Source: Candidatus Kaiserbacteria bacterium
GTDB taxonomy: Bacteria > Patescibacteriota > Minisyncoccia > Phycocordibacterales > UBA918
NCBI GenBank assembly: GCA_020428685.1
Contig: JAGQMJ010000008.1
Span: forward strand, 1-34,874
DNA length: 34,874 nucleotides
Direction: 5' to 3'
Below the pieces are notes generated by a model. The model made no database searches. It saw only the letters and a list, made by a program, of their open reading frames with translations, and was not told the origin of the DNA. This document shows positions 1-7,593 of the stretch, in pieces; within the stretch, counting starts at the first letter, position 1, and each line of letters begins with the position of its first letter. The translations under genes were made by a program, and so were the position numbers.

Positions 1-17
1 CGGCCCCTTCGGGGCCG
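1..17 (-). terminator. Partial intrinsic terminator after rplT
   Basis: A 7-bp GC-rich stem (CGGCCCC/GGGGCCG) with a TTC loop lies 21 bases past the rplT stop. The U-tract expected on the minus strand would fall outside the window, so the terminator is only partly visible. Confidence 0.6.
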
Positions 18-37
18 GCCTTTCTAGAGTCTAAACT

Positions 38-385
38 CTACTTATTTACTTCTGCTACGATTCGTCCGAAAGCTTCTGGGTTTTCTACTGCTAGAGTAGC
101 GATTACCTTTCGGTCTAGTTCAACGTTTTTATCCTTTAGCATTTTGATGAATCGACTGTACTTGATGCCGTATGCCATCAATGCTGCGTTGATGCGAACT
201 GTCCAAAGACGACGGAAGTCGTTCTTCTTGTCCTTGCGGTGAGCAAAAGCATGAAGTTGTGCGTGATAGATTGCTTCACGAGCAACTCGCTTTTTCTTTG
301 AGCGTTGTAGACGGTAACCCTTAACTTCGTCAAGAATGTTGCGTCGGCGCTTTTGGGCCATTAGACCTCCTTTTACACGTGCCAT
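38..385 (-). CDS. rplT: 50S ribosomal protein L20
   Basis: This 115-residue protein is bacterial L20, a primary 23S rRNA-binding protein needed early in large-subunit assembly. The very basic N-terminal half (MARVKGG, then KRRR and KGYRLQRSKKKRVA) and the block DFRRLWTVRINAA are typical of the family, and the length is normal. It sits 23 bases after rpmI on the same strand, so the two are probably cotranscribed from the promoter near 659-687. No SD precedes its ATG. In many bacteria L20 represses its own operon; here infC has been separated from the pair, so any such control would act on a shorter transcript. Confidence 0.97.
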   Translation of the reverse strand: MARVKGGLMAQKRRRNILDEVKGYRLQRSKKKRVAREAIYHAQLHAFAHRKDKKNDFRRLWTVRINAALMAYGIKYSRFIKMLKDKNVELDRKVIATLAVENPEAFGRIVAEVNK

Positions 386-408
386 ATCTTGTAGTTATCT
401 ATTAATAA

Positions 409-600
409 TTAAGCGCCTGTACCTGGTAGGAAACGACGTGTAATACGCTTGCTCAATGAGAGTAATTGAGTTCGCTTACGAGCTAGTCGTTGTCGTCCAG
501 TTTGACGGGCATTAAAGTGGTTTTGACCAGGCTTGCGAGCAACTAGTTTGCCGTTCTTGGTTACCTTAATGCGCTTAGTAAATGATTTATTTGTTTTCAT
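409..600 (-). CDS. rpmI: 50S ribosomal protein L35
   Basis: Small basic ribosomal protein with the L35 signature (MKTNKSFTKRIKVTKNGK, then ARKPGQNHFNARQTGRQRLARKR). I place the start at the ATG at 598-600, which gives 63 residues, close to the usual 64-66. A longer frame begins at a GTG at 631-633 but would add eleven residues absent from the family. No SD precedes either start. The gene is upstream of rplT on the same strand. A short hairpin (GCCAC/GTGGC, about 629-646) lies in its leader and could be a regulatory structure, but that is an inference. Confidence 0.95.
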   Translation of the reverse strand: MKTNKSFTKRIKVTKNGKLVARKPGQNHFNARQTGRQRLARKRTQLLSLSKRITRRFLPGTGA

Positions 601-628
601 AAAATTCGAATTTTTTGATCGGGCTTCA

Positions 629-687
629 GCCACAAAAGGGACGTGGCAAAGTGGGCAAAATATACCGTACTTGAGGGTAAAAGTCCA
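629..687 (-). promoter_or_regulatory. Promoter and leader hairpin of rpmI-rplT
   Basis: On the minus strand TGGACT (682-687) and TATATT (659-664) are separated by 17 bases, a good sigma-70-like promoter. The predicted leader of about 50 bases carries a small GCCAC/GTGGC hairpin at 629-646. A dedicated promoter fits with rpmI-rplT being uncoupled from infC. Confidence 0.5.
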
Positions 688-720
688 GACGTAGCTGGCT
701 CTGGTTTTATTGCGATGTTG

Positions 721-873
721 TGGTATATTGCGCCAAGAGTATCCTGTCTACCTAATGAATGATACTGAATTGTCACTCATTAGGTGGAACGGGATCAGCC
801 TGTTCTGTCCAATTGGGCGACCGATTGGCTGGCGAGCGATCGTCAGTATGTACTCCACGTAGGAGGTTTTGAC
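721..873 (+). promoter_or_regulatory. Promoter and structured leader of the orphan gene at 874
   Basis: TGG-TATATT (721-729) is an extended -10 element. The leader that follows contains a 9-bp inverted repeat, ACCTAATGA/TCATTAGGT, around 751-785. It ends in AGGAGG at 861-866, seven bases before the ATG. The SD decides the start. Confidence 0.45.
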
Positions 874-1863
874 ATGAAAACCATTGAGTTGAACTTGAGT
901 AATCTGAGTGCTGCGCAAATGACAAGCGAGGTAAGAGTCACTGCTTCCATGATGCCTGAGCCATGGTTCTTGGATCATTGCTTTAACTGTGAGGATGATA
1001 GTTTTGAGCCTAAGAACCTGGCTAACCTTCTGCGACAGTATTGCCAACTGGCACTTCCAGAGCTTCAGGACCCTGTCAAACGTATCATTGCTGAATTGTC
1101 CAAGAGTCCACCAAACGGTATGTTTGGAACTGAAGGGTTGAGTGACTTGTCTGCAGTTTTTCTGAATGAGCAGCATGGCCAAGTTAAAGTTGGACTTACT
1201 GGGGCTTGTCTGGAAATGAGACGATATGGCAGTGGTCTGGGTATCAGATGTAAAGATTCTCGTAACGACGAACATGCACTGACGAATAACCTCTTCACAC
1301 TGTTGGCCAAGGAGCATTTAGTTTCATTGCGGCAGTTCCACCATCGCATAGAAGTCAGTCTTAAGTGTAGCAACGAAGCGCTTGATGTGGATGAGTTGCT
1401 GGCTGCGCTTGCGAAGTGGGTTCCGAGTATTCAGTGTGATCTGGAGAATACGTCGCAAATCGTGGACGGCGTAATCGCCAAGTTCCTTAATGAGCACCAA
1501 AAAGATGTTCTGGTAGGTCGCTTTCACGGTGCTCTGCCGGTGTACTTGGATTTCGATTTTGATATTCAAGGTGAACATGTTCGAGATGCGAATGTGCGAC
1601 GTGGAATATTTAAGGAGCGAGAGGGGTCAATCATTCGTTTCTACAACAATGGTACACATCCAGAATTGCGGGTGCGGTTTTACGTACGGACTGGTCAGTC
1701 ATACGGTGTGTTCAATGCGGTTGAACATGGATACGATTATGCCAAAGAGCAGCGCTTGATGTTGACTGCGGTCTGGTGTTTGGCGGTAGGGTTGGGTGAT
1801 TTTACGTATTTCAAAGCACTTGAACTCAACTCACATTGGCTTCAGGTAAGGAATGAGCCGTAG
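874..1863 (+). CDS. Unrecognised protein inserted between infC and rpmI
   Basis: I do not recognise this 329-residue protein. The start at 874 follows a near-perfect AGGAGG with seven-base spacing; a frame beginning at 784 would add thirty residues with no ribosome-binding site. There is no signal peptide or obvious membrane segment, and the composition is that of a mixed soluble protein with several cysteines in its N-terminal half. It lies on the opposite strand between rpmI and infC, genes that are usually one operon, so it was probably inserted. It has its own promoter region, a leader hairpin and a strong terminator at 1882-1916. These traits match the other SD-led orphans of the window. 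Confidence 0.75.
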   Translation: MKTIELNLSNLSAAQMTSEVRVTASMMPEPWFLDHCFNCEDDSFEPKNLANLLRQYCQLALPELQDPVKRIIAELSKSPPNGMFGTEGLSDLSAVFLNEQHGQVKVGLTGACLEMRRYGSGLGIRCKDSRNDEHALTNNLFTLLAKEHLVSLRQFHHRIEVSLKCSNEALDVDELLAALAKWVPSIQCDLENTSQIVDGVIAKFLNEHQKDVLVGRFHGALPVYLDFDFDIQGEHVRDANVRRGIFKEREGSIIRFYNNGTHPELRVRFYVRTGQSYGVFNAVEHGYDYAKEQRLMLTAVWCLAVGLGDFTYFKALELNSHWLQVRNEP

Positions 1864-1881
1864 CTCAATTGGCTTGAAAGC

Positions 1882-1916
1882 AACCGGCCGGTCCCTTTGG
1901 GACCGGCCGGTTTTCT
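1882..1916 (+). terminator. Intrinsic terminator between convergent genes
   Basis: A perfect 14-bp stem (1882-1895 with 1899-1912, arm AACCGGCCGGTCCC) and a three-base loop run into TTTTCT. It terminates the orphan gene and may also serve infC from the other strand. Confidence 0.9.
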
Positions 1917-1928
1917 TGTGAAAATGGC

Positions 1929-2609
1929 TTACACCATCCCCGTTTCAAGCAAGTCGTCCAAAGACTTCTTTTTGGACTTATTTTCTGCTTTTTCGTCTGG
2001 CTTTACTTTCTTTTTCTTCTTTACTACTTCTTCTTCGATTACTACCACGGCTTTTTGCTTTTTAGCTCCTGGCAGTCGTTCAATGGTGGCGGTCCATCCC
2101 TTAGGACTTTTCTTCATCGGATCGGCTAGCTTGTATTCAGCTGGAATAATCTTTAGAAAACGGTCGAGTCGTTCCTTGAGGAAGCTGGCTTCCATGTACT
2201 TGTACCGACCCCAAAGGAAGAGATCGACTTTCACACGGTGGCCCTCTTCGAGCCATTCAGCGATTCGCTTGGCTTTTAGTTGCTGATCGTGTTCGCCAGT
2301 TCCGATTTTTACCTGAACACTCTTAGTTTCGGTAACATGGGCCTTAGCCTTAGCTTCACTAGCTTTTCGCTTAGTTTCATAACGGTATTGTCCGAAGTCA
2401 GTGATTTTGGCAACTGGCGGTTTGGCATTTGGCGAAATCTCGATTAAATCGAGCTTGCGTTTTTCAGCTTCTTTCAAGGCTGCAGTTAAGGAGAGAGTAC
2501 CGATATTTTCACCATCAGGCCCAATCACACGTAGTTCAGACGCACGGATGGCGTGGTTGATTCTGGTGCGGGTATCTTTTCCTGAATAGCTTCGGTGTGG
2601 TTTTTGCAA
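1929..2609 (-). CDS. infC: Translation initiation factor IF-3
   Basis: IF-3 binds the 30S subunit, blocks premature joining of 50S and checks start-codon pairing. The conserved N-terminal block (RINHAIRASELRVIGPDGEN), the linker with KITDFGQYRYE, and the C-terminal domain (KIGTGEHDQQLKAKRIAEWL) are all present. At 226 residues it is about 45 longer than usual because of a lysine- and glutamate-rich tail. The only start that keeps the N-terminal domain is TTG at 2607-2609, since an in-frame stop lies just upstream and there is no in-frame ATG. IF-3 genes often use a poor start codon for autoregulation, so TTG may serve the same purpose. No SD is visible. Confidence 0.95.
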   Translation of the reverse strand: MQKPHRSYSGKDTRTRINHAIRASELRVIGPDGENIGTLSLTAALKEAEKRKLDLIEISPNAKPPVAKITDFGQYRYETKRKASEAKAKAHVTETKSVQVKIGTGEHDQQLKAKRIAEWLEEGHRVKVDLFLWGRYKYMEASFLKERLDRFLKIIPAEYKLADPMKKSPKGWTATIERLPGAKKQKAVVVIEEEVVKKKKKVKPDEKAENKSKKKSLDDLLETGMV

Positions 2610-2840
2610 GTTGAAATTGGTTTATGAAATAAATATGTACGACTCAAATTATTGCTAACTCAAGCGATACAAGTTGTATCAAAATGTACCATACAAAGGC
2701 TGGTTTGCAAGGTGGTTATCTAAAAAGAGAAGTAGAGGGGCAAATGTGTGCTCATATATTTTCATTAGTGATAAAATTCCCAACAATCTCCCTGATTGAC
2801 ACTATTGTATCTGGCGGTCAGATGGTACAATCAATCTCAC
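2610..2840. promoter_or_regulatory. Divergent intergenic region of infC and the lysine-rich protein gene
   Basis: A 15-base perfect palindrome (GATACA-AGT-TGTATC) at 2666-2680 lies upstream of infC and looks operator-like. On the plus strand, TGG-TACAAT (2823-2831) is an extended -10 ending nine bases before the ATG at 2841, which predicts a leaderless or nearly leaderless mRNA. No confident infC promoter was found. Confidence 0.45.
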
Positions 2841-3557
2841 ATGAGTAGTCCTTTAGATAGTGAAGAAAAGCCAAAACGAACTCGCCGTCGTACTACGAAG
2901 AGTGCAGACACAGAGACTTCGGAAGTTAAAAAGCCACGTAAGACGGTGGCTAAAAAAACTGCGGCTAAAAAAACTACTACTAGGCGAGTAACCAAAAAAT
3001 CAGCAGAAGTAGAAGAGGAGTCTGAGCTGCGGAGGGAAGAGCCTGAGGCTTCAAATCGAAAGGCGCCGACGCCGATTGCGTCGCAAGAGGCTGAGCGCAA
3101 GCAAAAAAAGACCCAGATGATAGTTGTCACTGTTTTACTACTGATCGGCGTCGGCGCCTCAGCCGCGGTCGGTCTGACAGATGACGGTCAAATAAACGTC
3201 AATCAAAGAATCGAAGCTCGCAACGAAAGAGTCCGCACCAATAAAGCTGACTCAAATGATTTGGCTGCTAGCCAGGTCGAGGTCCCAGTTCAAAATACTA
3301 ACAACAATAAACCTGACGGAGGGCTAATCGGACTAGGTACCGGTGGGGCAGCCCCAAAGACAGCTTCAGAAATAGCCAAAGATACCGCGACTTCTTCAGA
3401 GTCTACAGCCTCAAGTACCGAAAGCGCTTCTAGCACTGAGTCGGTCGAGCTGAATGAAGATGAAGAGGTGACTTCTGAAGAAGTAGAAGAATCCGAAGTA
3501 ACTGCCGAAGAGCCTTCATCGGATGAAGAGTCGGCAGAAGTGGTACCAGCTAGCTAG
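2841..3557 (+). CDS. Membrane-anchored protein with lysine-rich N-terminal tail
   Basis: Unrecognised 238-residue protein with three clear zones. Residues 1-55 are very basic, with histone-H1-like AKKT repeats (VAKKTAAKKTTTRRVTKK). Residues 92-112 form one membrane segment. Residues 115-238 are a low-complexity acidic Ser/Glu/Thr-rich tail. The start at 2841 follows an extended -10 by nine bases, and the frame upstream would run through the promoter. By the positive-inside rule the basic tail should face the cytoplasm and the acidic tail the outside. It converges with, and overlaps by eight bases, a SET methyltransferase gene, so the lysine tail is a candidate substrate. That link is inference from position and composition. 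Confidence 0.8.
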   Translation: MSSPLDSEEKPKRTRRRTTKSADTETSEVKKPRKTVAKKTAAKKTTTRRVTKKSAEVEEESELRREEPEASNRKAPTPIASQEAERKQKKTQMIVVTVLLLIGVGASAAVGLTDDGQINVNQRIEARNERVRTNKADSNDLAASQVEVPVQNTNNNKPDGGLIGLGTGGAAPKTASEIAKDTATSSESTASSTESASSTESVELNEDEEVTSEEVEESEVTAEEPSSDEESAEVVPAS

Positions 3558-3942
3558 TTTTAGATAGGCAGGATTCGCAACGGCAACCCATTGGTTTTAT
3601 CATTATATTGAAATAGTCTTTACCGTAGTTGTAGGTTAATTCCTCGCCAGCGGCAATTTTCTTTTTAGCATAAATAAATACCCGCTCTTCTTTATCGTCT
3701 AGCTCGGGATAGCAGTTGGGCTTGCAGCTGTGGTTTATGTAACGAGCAATGTTCTTGCGACACTTGCCATCTATGGTCCAGTTGTCGTTGAGTTCAAATA
3801 GATATTTTCCGCCCCGCACATTTGCTTCATTTGCAGAAATGGTTTCACCGATATACTCAATCACCAAATCGCCTTTTTGAAAGGGCTGGTTTGCAAACAA
3901 TCCCAGTCCAGCGCTACTTCTTTTTACTATCACTTTTGACAT
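3550..3942 (-). CDS. SET-domain protein (putative lysine methyltransferase)
   Basis: A 130-residue protein that is almost entirely a SET domain. SET enzymes transfer a methyl group from S-adenosylmethionine to protein lysine. Hallmarks visible are RYINHSCKPNC around residues 67-77, which forms the SAM-binding pseudoknot, ELTYNYG at 101-107 with the catalytic tyrosine region, and a post-SET cysteine cluster CRC-x2-C (C120, C122, C125) that would bind zinc with C73. It lacks pre-SET or targeting domains. TGC-TATACT at 3950-3958 ends seven bases before the ATG, so it is probably leaderless. It is convergent with the lysine-rich membrane protein gene and divergent from the phosphoketolase gene. 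Confidence 0.9.
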   Translation of the reverse strand: MSKVIVKRSSAGLGLFANQPFQKGDLVIEYIGETISANEANVRGGKYLFELNDNWTIDGKCRKNIARYINHSCKPNCYPELDDKEERVFIYAKKKIAAGEELTYNYGKDYFNIMIKPMGCRCESCLSKTS

Positions 3943-4019
3943 GCCGGCTAGTATAGCAAAAAATGCTATCTACATACTGTGAACAAACTAAATCGTAAAA
4001 CCTGCTAGAATAGAGGGCA
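3943..4019. promoter_or_regulatory. Back-to-back leaderless promoters
   Basis: The minus-strand SET gene has TGC-TATACT (3950-3958) seven bases from its ATG. The plus-strand phosphoketolase gene has TGC-TAGAAT (4003-4011) eight bases from its ATG. Neither has a convincing -35, in keeping with extended -10 promoters. Confidence 0.55.
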
Positions 4020-6374
4020 ATGAGTGATGTTCTTAAAAAGTTCGTTCGGGCCGCCAATTATTTATCAGCCGCCCAGATATATTTACAAAGTAATACATTA
4101 TTAGAAGAGCCTCTAAAGTCAGAGCATATTAAGCCGCGACTACTTGGACATTGGGGGACATGTCCAGGGATTAATTTTACATACGCCCACCTCAATCGAG
4201 CGATTATTGCGCACGATGTAAACATGATGTTTGTGCTTGGCCCAGGCCACGGCTTTCCTGCTGTGCAGGCCAACCTATTCATGGAGGGAACGCTTACTAA
4301 ATATTTCAAGGAAATAACCCACGACACAAAGGGTATTTCTCACATGGCACGGATGTTTAGCTGGCCCTATGGATACCCGAGCCACAGCAATCCTGAGGCC
4401 CCAGGAGTTATTTTGGAAGGAGGCGAACTAGGATACTCACTATCTACTTCTTACGGTGCAATTTTAGACAACCCAGATTTAGTCGTGGCTTGTCTAGTTG
4501 GTGACGGAGAGGCCGAAACAGGCCCTACAGCAACCGCGTGGCACCTCAACAAACTTATCGACCCAGCACACAATGGAGCCGTGCTTCCGATTTTACATTT
4601 GAATGGTTACAAGATTTCTGGACCAACTTTCTTTGGTCGCATGAGTGATGACGAGCTCCGAGCTCTCTTCTGGGGCTATGGATACGAGCCACACTTTGTG
4701 GATGCTTATACAGAAGAAGACGTACACGGCCGCATGATGCAGGTGATGGATGATGCGATTGAAGCGATTCGATTTACTCAGCACTGCGCTCGAGAGGGTA
4801 CACTACATGACAACCCACGTTTCCCAATGATTATTCTACGTACTCCAAAAGGGTGGGATAGTATCAAGTACATTGGCGACAAGAAAATTGAAGACAATCA
4901 CAATGCTCACCAGGTTATTGCTGACGCTGCCAAGACTGATGAAGGTCAGTTGGCCCAAGTTGAAGAATGGTTGCGATCATATAAATTTGAAGAACTCTTT
5001 GACGGAGAAAAGTTTGATGATGATATCCAGAGCTTGATCCCACGAGAAGGACGACGTATGGGTGACAGTGATCACGCTCGAGGTGGCGACCCTCACTACA
5101 AGCCACTAGTTCTTCCTGAGGTTGATAAATACGCAGTAGGTAATACTTGCGATTTGGATAATCCTATCTGTGGAACTGAGAGTGGAATGGAAAAGATCGG
5201 TGAATACCTGCGAGACGCTATGAAAGCCAATGAAGGCAATCGTAATCTACGCCTCATGTCTCCAGACGAAACCTATTCAAACAAGTTGGGTTCTGTATTT
5301 GAAGTTACAAAGCGAGCTTTTGTGTGGCCGCACAAAGAGTGGGACAAAGACATGGCTTGGGACGGGCGAGTGCTAGAGATGTTGTCTGAACACAGTCTAC
5401 AAGGTTTGTTGCAAGGCTACATTTTGACTGGTCGTCATGGTTTGTTTGTTTCTTACGAGGCGTTTGTGCAGATCGTGTCTAGTATGACCGACCAGTATGC
5501 AAAGTTCCTCAAGATTGCGCGAGATGTAAAATGGCGCGGTACTATTGCATCCTTAAACTACATCCTTACTTCAGGTGCATGGCGACAAGAGCACAACGGA
5601 TTCTCTCACCAAAACCCAGGATTCATCGACGGTATCCTCCAAAGACAGGGTTGTTTCACCAATGTCTATTTCCCGGCTGATGCCAACACCGCTCTGGTTG
5701 CATTTAACCGTGTGATGAAGTCTACAAAAGAAATCAACGTAATTGTTTGTGAAAAGCGACCGCTACCAGTATGGCGAACCATCACAGAAGCAAAAAAAGA
5801 TATTGAAGAAGGTATTTCTGTTTGGGATTTTGCCTCAGATGAAAACCCTCATGTCGTATTTGGTGCGGCAGGGGATTATCCTACTCTAGAAGCTCTAGCT
5901 GCTATCAGCTTGGTGCGTCAGCATGCGCCTGAGATTCAGACAAGATTTGTAAACATCACGTCTTTGTCTGCTCTTGGAATTGGAAATTCACAGTGCCGAG
6001 TTTTGCGACATGATTTCAAGCATTACTTCACTGAAGACAAGCCGGTAATATTCAACTTCCACGGTTACCCACAGACAATCAAACAAGTTTTGTTTGACTA
6101 CGCCCAAAATCCACAACGATTCACCGTGCATGGTTATGAAGAATCAGGCTCTACAACAACTCCGTTTGACATGATGGTGCGCAACCGAGTTGATAGATTC
6201 CACTTAGCGATGGATGCTTTTGCTAAAGCGGCTGAGCAGGGAGTTATCGAAGAGAAAAAGGCTCAAGAACTCATCTCATCATTCCAAGAAAAATTGGCAG
6301 AACATAGAAGCTATGTGGTCGAGCATGGTGAAGACTTGGCTGAGATTACTGACTGGGTATGGGAACAACGCTAG
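4020..6374 (+). CDS. xfp: Xylulose-5-P/fructose-6-P phosphoketolase
   Basis: Thiamine-diphosphate enzyme that splits xylulose 5-phosphate or fructose 6-phosphate with phosphate, giving acetyl phosphate plus glyceraldehyde 3-phosphate or erythrose 4-phosphate. The 784-residue length fits the family. Diagnostic blocks are GHWGTCPGINF near residue 42, GPGHGFPA near residue 74, the TPP/Mg motif GDGEAETGP with a following asparagine from about residue 161, and WRQEHNGFSHQNPGF near residue 521. It overlaps the acetate kinase gene by 16 bases, so the two act as one operon that converts sugar phosphate to acetate with ATP formation. The ATG lies eight bases after the -10, with no real SD. Confidence 0.97.
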   Translation: MSDVLKKFVRAANYLSAAQIYLQSNTLLEEPLKSEHIKPRLLGHWGTCPGINFTYAHLNRAIIAHDVNMMFVLGPGHGFPAVQANLFMEGTLTKYFKEITHDTKGISHMARMFSWPYGYPSHSNPEAPGVILEGGELGYSLSTSYGAILDNPDLVVACLVGDGEAETGPTATAWHLNKLIDPAHNGAVLPILHLNGYKISGPTFFGRMSDDELRALFWGYGYEPHFVDAYTEEDVHGRMMQVMDDAIEAIRFTQHCAREGTLHDNPRFPMIILRTPKGWDSIKYIGDKKIEDNHNAHQVIADAAKTDEGQLAQVEEWLRSYKFEELFDGEKFDDDIQSLIPREGRRMGDSDHARGGDPHYKPLVLPEVDKYAVGNTCDLDNPICGTESGMEKIGEYLRDAMKANEGNRNLRLMSPDETYSNKLGSVFEVTKRAFVWPHKEWDKDMAWDGRVLEMLSEHSLQGLLQGYILTGRHGLFVSYEAFVQIVSSMTDQYAKFLKIARDVKWRGTIASLNYILTSGAWRQEHNGFSHQNPGFIDGILQRQGCFTNVYFPADANTALVAFNRVMKSTKEINVIVCEKRPLPVWRTITEAKKDIEEGISVWDFASDENPHVVFGAAGDYPTLEALAAISLVRQHAPEIQTRFVNITSLSALGIGNSQCRVLRHDFKHYFTEDKPVIFNFHGYPQTIKQVLFDYAQNPQRFTVHGYEESGSTTTPFDMMVRNRVDRFHLAMDAFAKAAEQGVIEEKKAQELISSFQEKLAEHRSYVVEHGEDLAEITDWVWEQR

Positions 6375-7546
6375 TTGTTAACCCTGGGAGTTCATCTAGA
6401 AAATACGCTCTTTATGATGGTAGGGAGCTGGCTTTAGAAGTACGTTTTGAAGACACAAATACTGGTTTTGAAATGTGTTCACAGGTTTCTGGAACACAGC
6501 AGATTTGTGAGTCTATTAAAGAATCTGATTTCAAATCAGCTTTTGCAAAAGTAGCAGAAGAAACAAAAAATTACCTACAGCGAGAACTGATGGGTAAGAA
6601 GTTGGATGCAATTGTGGTTAGGGTGGTGTCACCGGGAACCTTTTTCCAGAAACATGCTCTCATCGACGATACTTATTTAGCAGAACTAAAAAAGCGTGAA
6701 TCGACCGCTCCACTCCACATTCCAACTATTGTTAGGGAGATTGAAAGTGTAAAGAAATTTTTTCCTGATGTGAGGCTTGTGGCGGCATCAGACAGTGCTT
6801 TTCATAGTGAGATGCCGCCACAAGCCCGAGAATTCAGTATTGCTGTTGAGGATGTAAATTCACTAGATATACATCGATTTGGATATCATGGATTATCGGT
6901 AGCGTCTGTCGTAAGACGGATTCATCCTTTGATAGGTCAAGACCCTGAGAGAATGATTGTTTGTCATATCGGCAACGGTACTAGTGTGACAGCTGTTAAA
7001 AATGGAAAGAGTGTAGAAACCACTATGGGGTTTGCTCCGGCCACAGGCTTGCCGATGGGGAGTAGGGCAGGTGACATAGATAACGCTGCGCTACTGGAAT
7101 TAATAAGAAAGAAAAATTTCCGGCCTATCGACGCAGAAATGTACATCAATACAAAAGGCGGTTTTGCAGGTATGGCAAAAGAGTCTGATATCAGGCGCTT
7201 GCTCGACAGGCGTTCCCAAAATGATGCAACCGCAACAAGAGCTCTCGATGTGTTTGCTTATCATGTGCAAAAGTCAGTTGCTGCTCTCACGGTAGCGCTT
7301 GGAGGGCTTGATGTGTTGGTTTTGACAGCCACCGCTTCGGTCCGAAGCTCAGAGCTTAGAAGTCTGGTTTTGAGAGGCTTGTCGCATCTTGGTGTTGATG
7401 TTAGTAAAGATAGAAATGATTTATTGATTGGCAAGGAAGGGGTGATTAGTGTTCGTAACAGCGCAGTGAAAATTGTGGTTATGAAGACAGACGAAATGGG
7501 TGAAATGGCTTTGGTGGGAGATAGGTTTAACTCATCAGATAAGTAG
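6359..7546 (+). CDS. ackA: Acetate kinase (divergent C-terminal motif)
   Basis: Converts acetyl phosphate and ADP to acetate and ATP. The ASKHA-fold signatures are present: NPGSSSRKYALY at residues 8-19, VVRVVSPG with the R88 equivalent of the catalytic arginine, SDSAFH with D145, HIGNGTSV at 203-210, and TGLPMGSRAGDID with R236. The normal GIGEN-type nucleotide motif is replaced by TATASVRSS around 322-330, and the conserved TDEE near the end reads TDEMGE. The enzyme may therefore handle nucleotide differently, or belong to a lineage-specific subfamily. The start is inside the phosphoketolase gene, 16 bases before its end, which argues for translational coupling. Confidence 0.92.
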   Translation: MGTTLVVNPGSSSRKYALYDGRELALEVRFEDTNTGFEMCSQVSGTQQICESIKESDFKSAFAKVAEETKNYLQRELMGKKLDAIVVRVVSPGTFFQKHALIDDTYLAELKKRESTAPLHIPTIVREIESVKKFFPDVRLVAASDSAFHSEMPPQAREFSIAVEDVNSLDIHRFGYHGLSVASVVRRIHPLIGQDPERMIVCHIGNGTSVTAVKNGKSVETTMGFAPATGLPMGSRAGDIDNAALLELIRKKNFRPIDAEMYINTKGGFAGMAKESDIRRLLDRRSQNDATATRALDVFAYHVQKSVAALTVALGGLDVLVLTATASVRSSELRSLVLRGLSHLGVDVSKDRNDLLIGKEGVISVRNSAVKIVVMKTDEMGEMALVGDRFNSSDK

Positions 7547-7593
7547 CACCCATCTCTGTTATTGATGGTAGTATGTAGGGAACATAAAGTGTC

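Noticed and set aside
748-1317. 189-residue minus-strand frame inside the orphan at 874
   Set aside because: No start signal, and the plus-strand gene has a near-perfect SD and a terminator.
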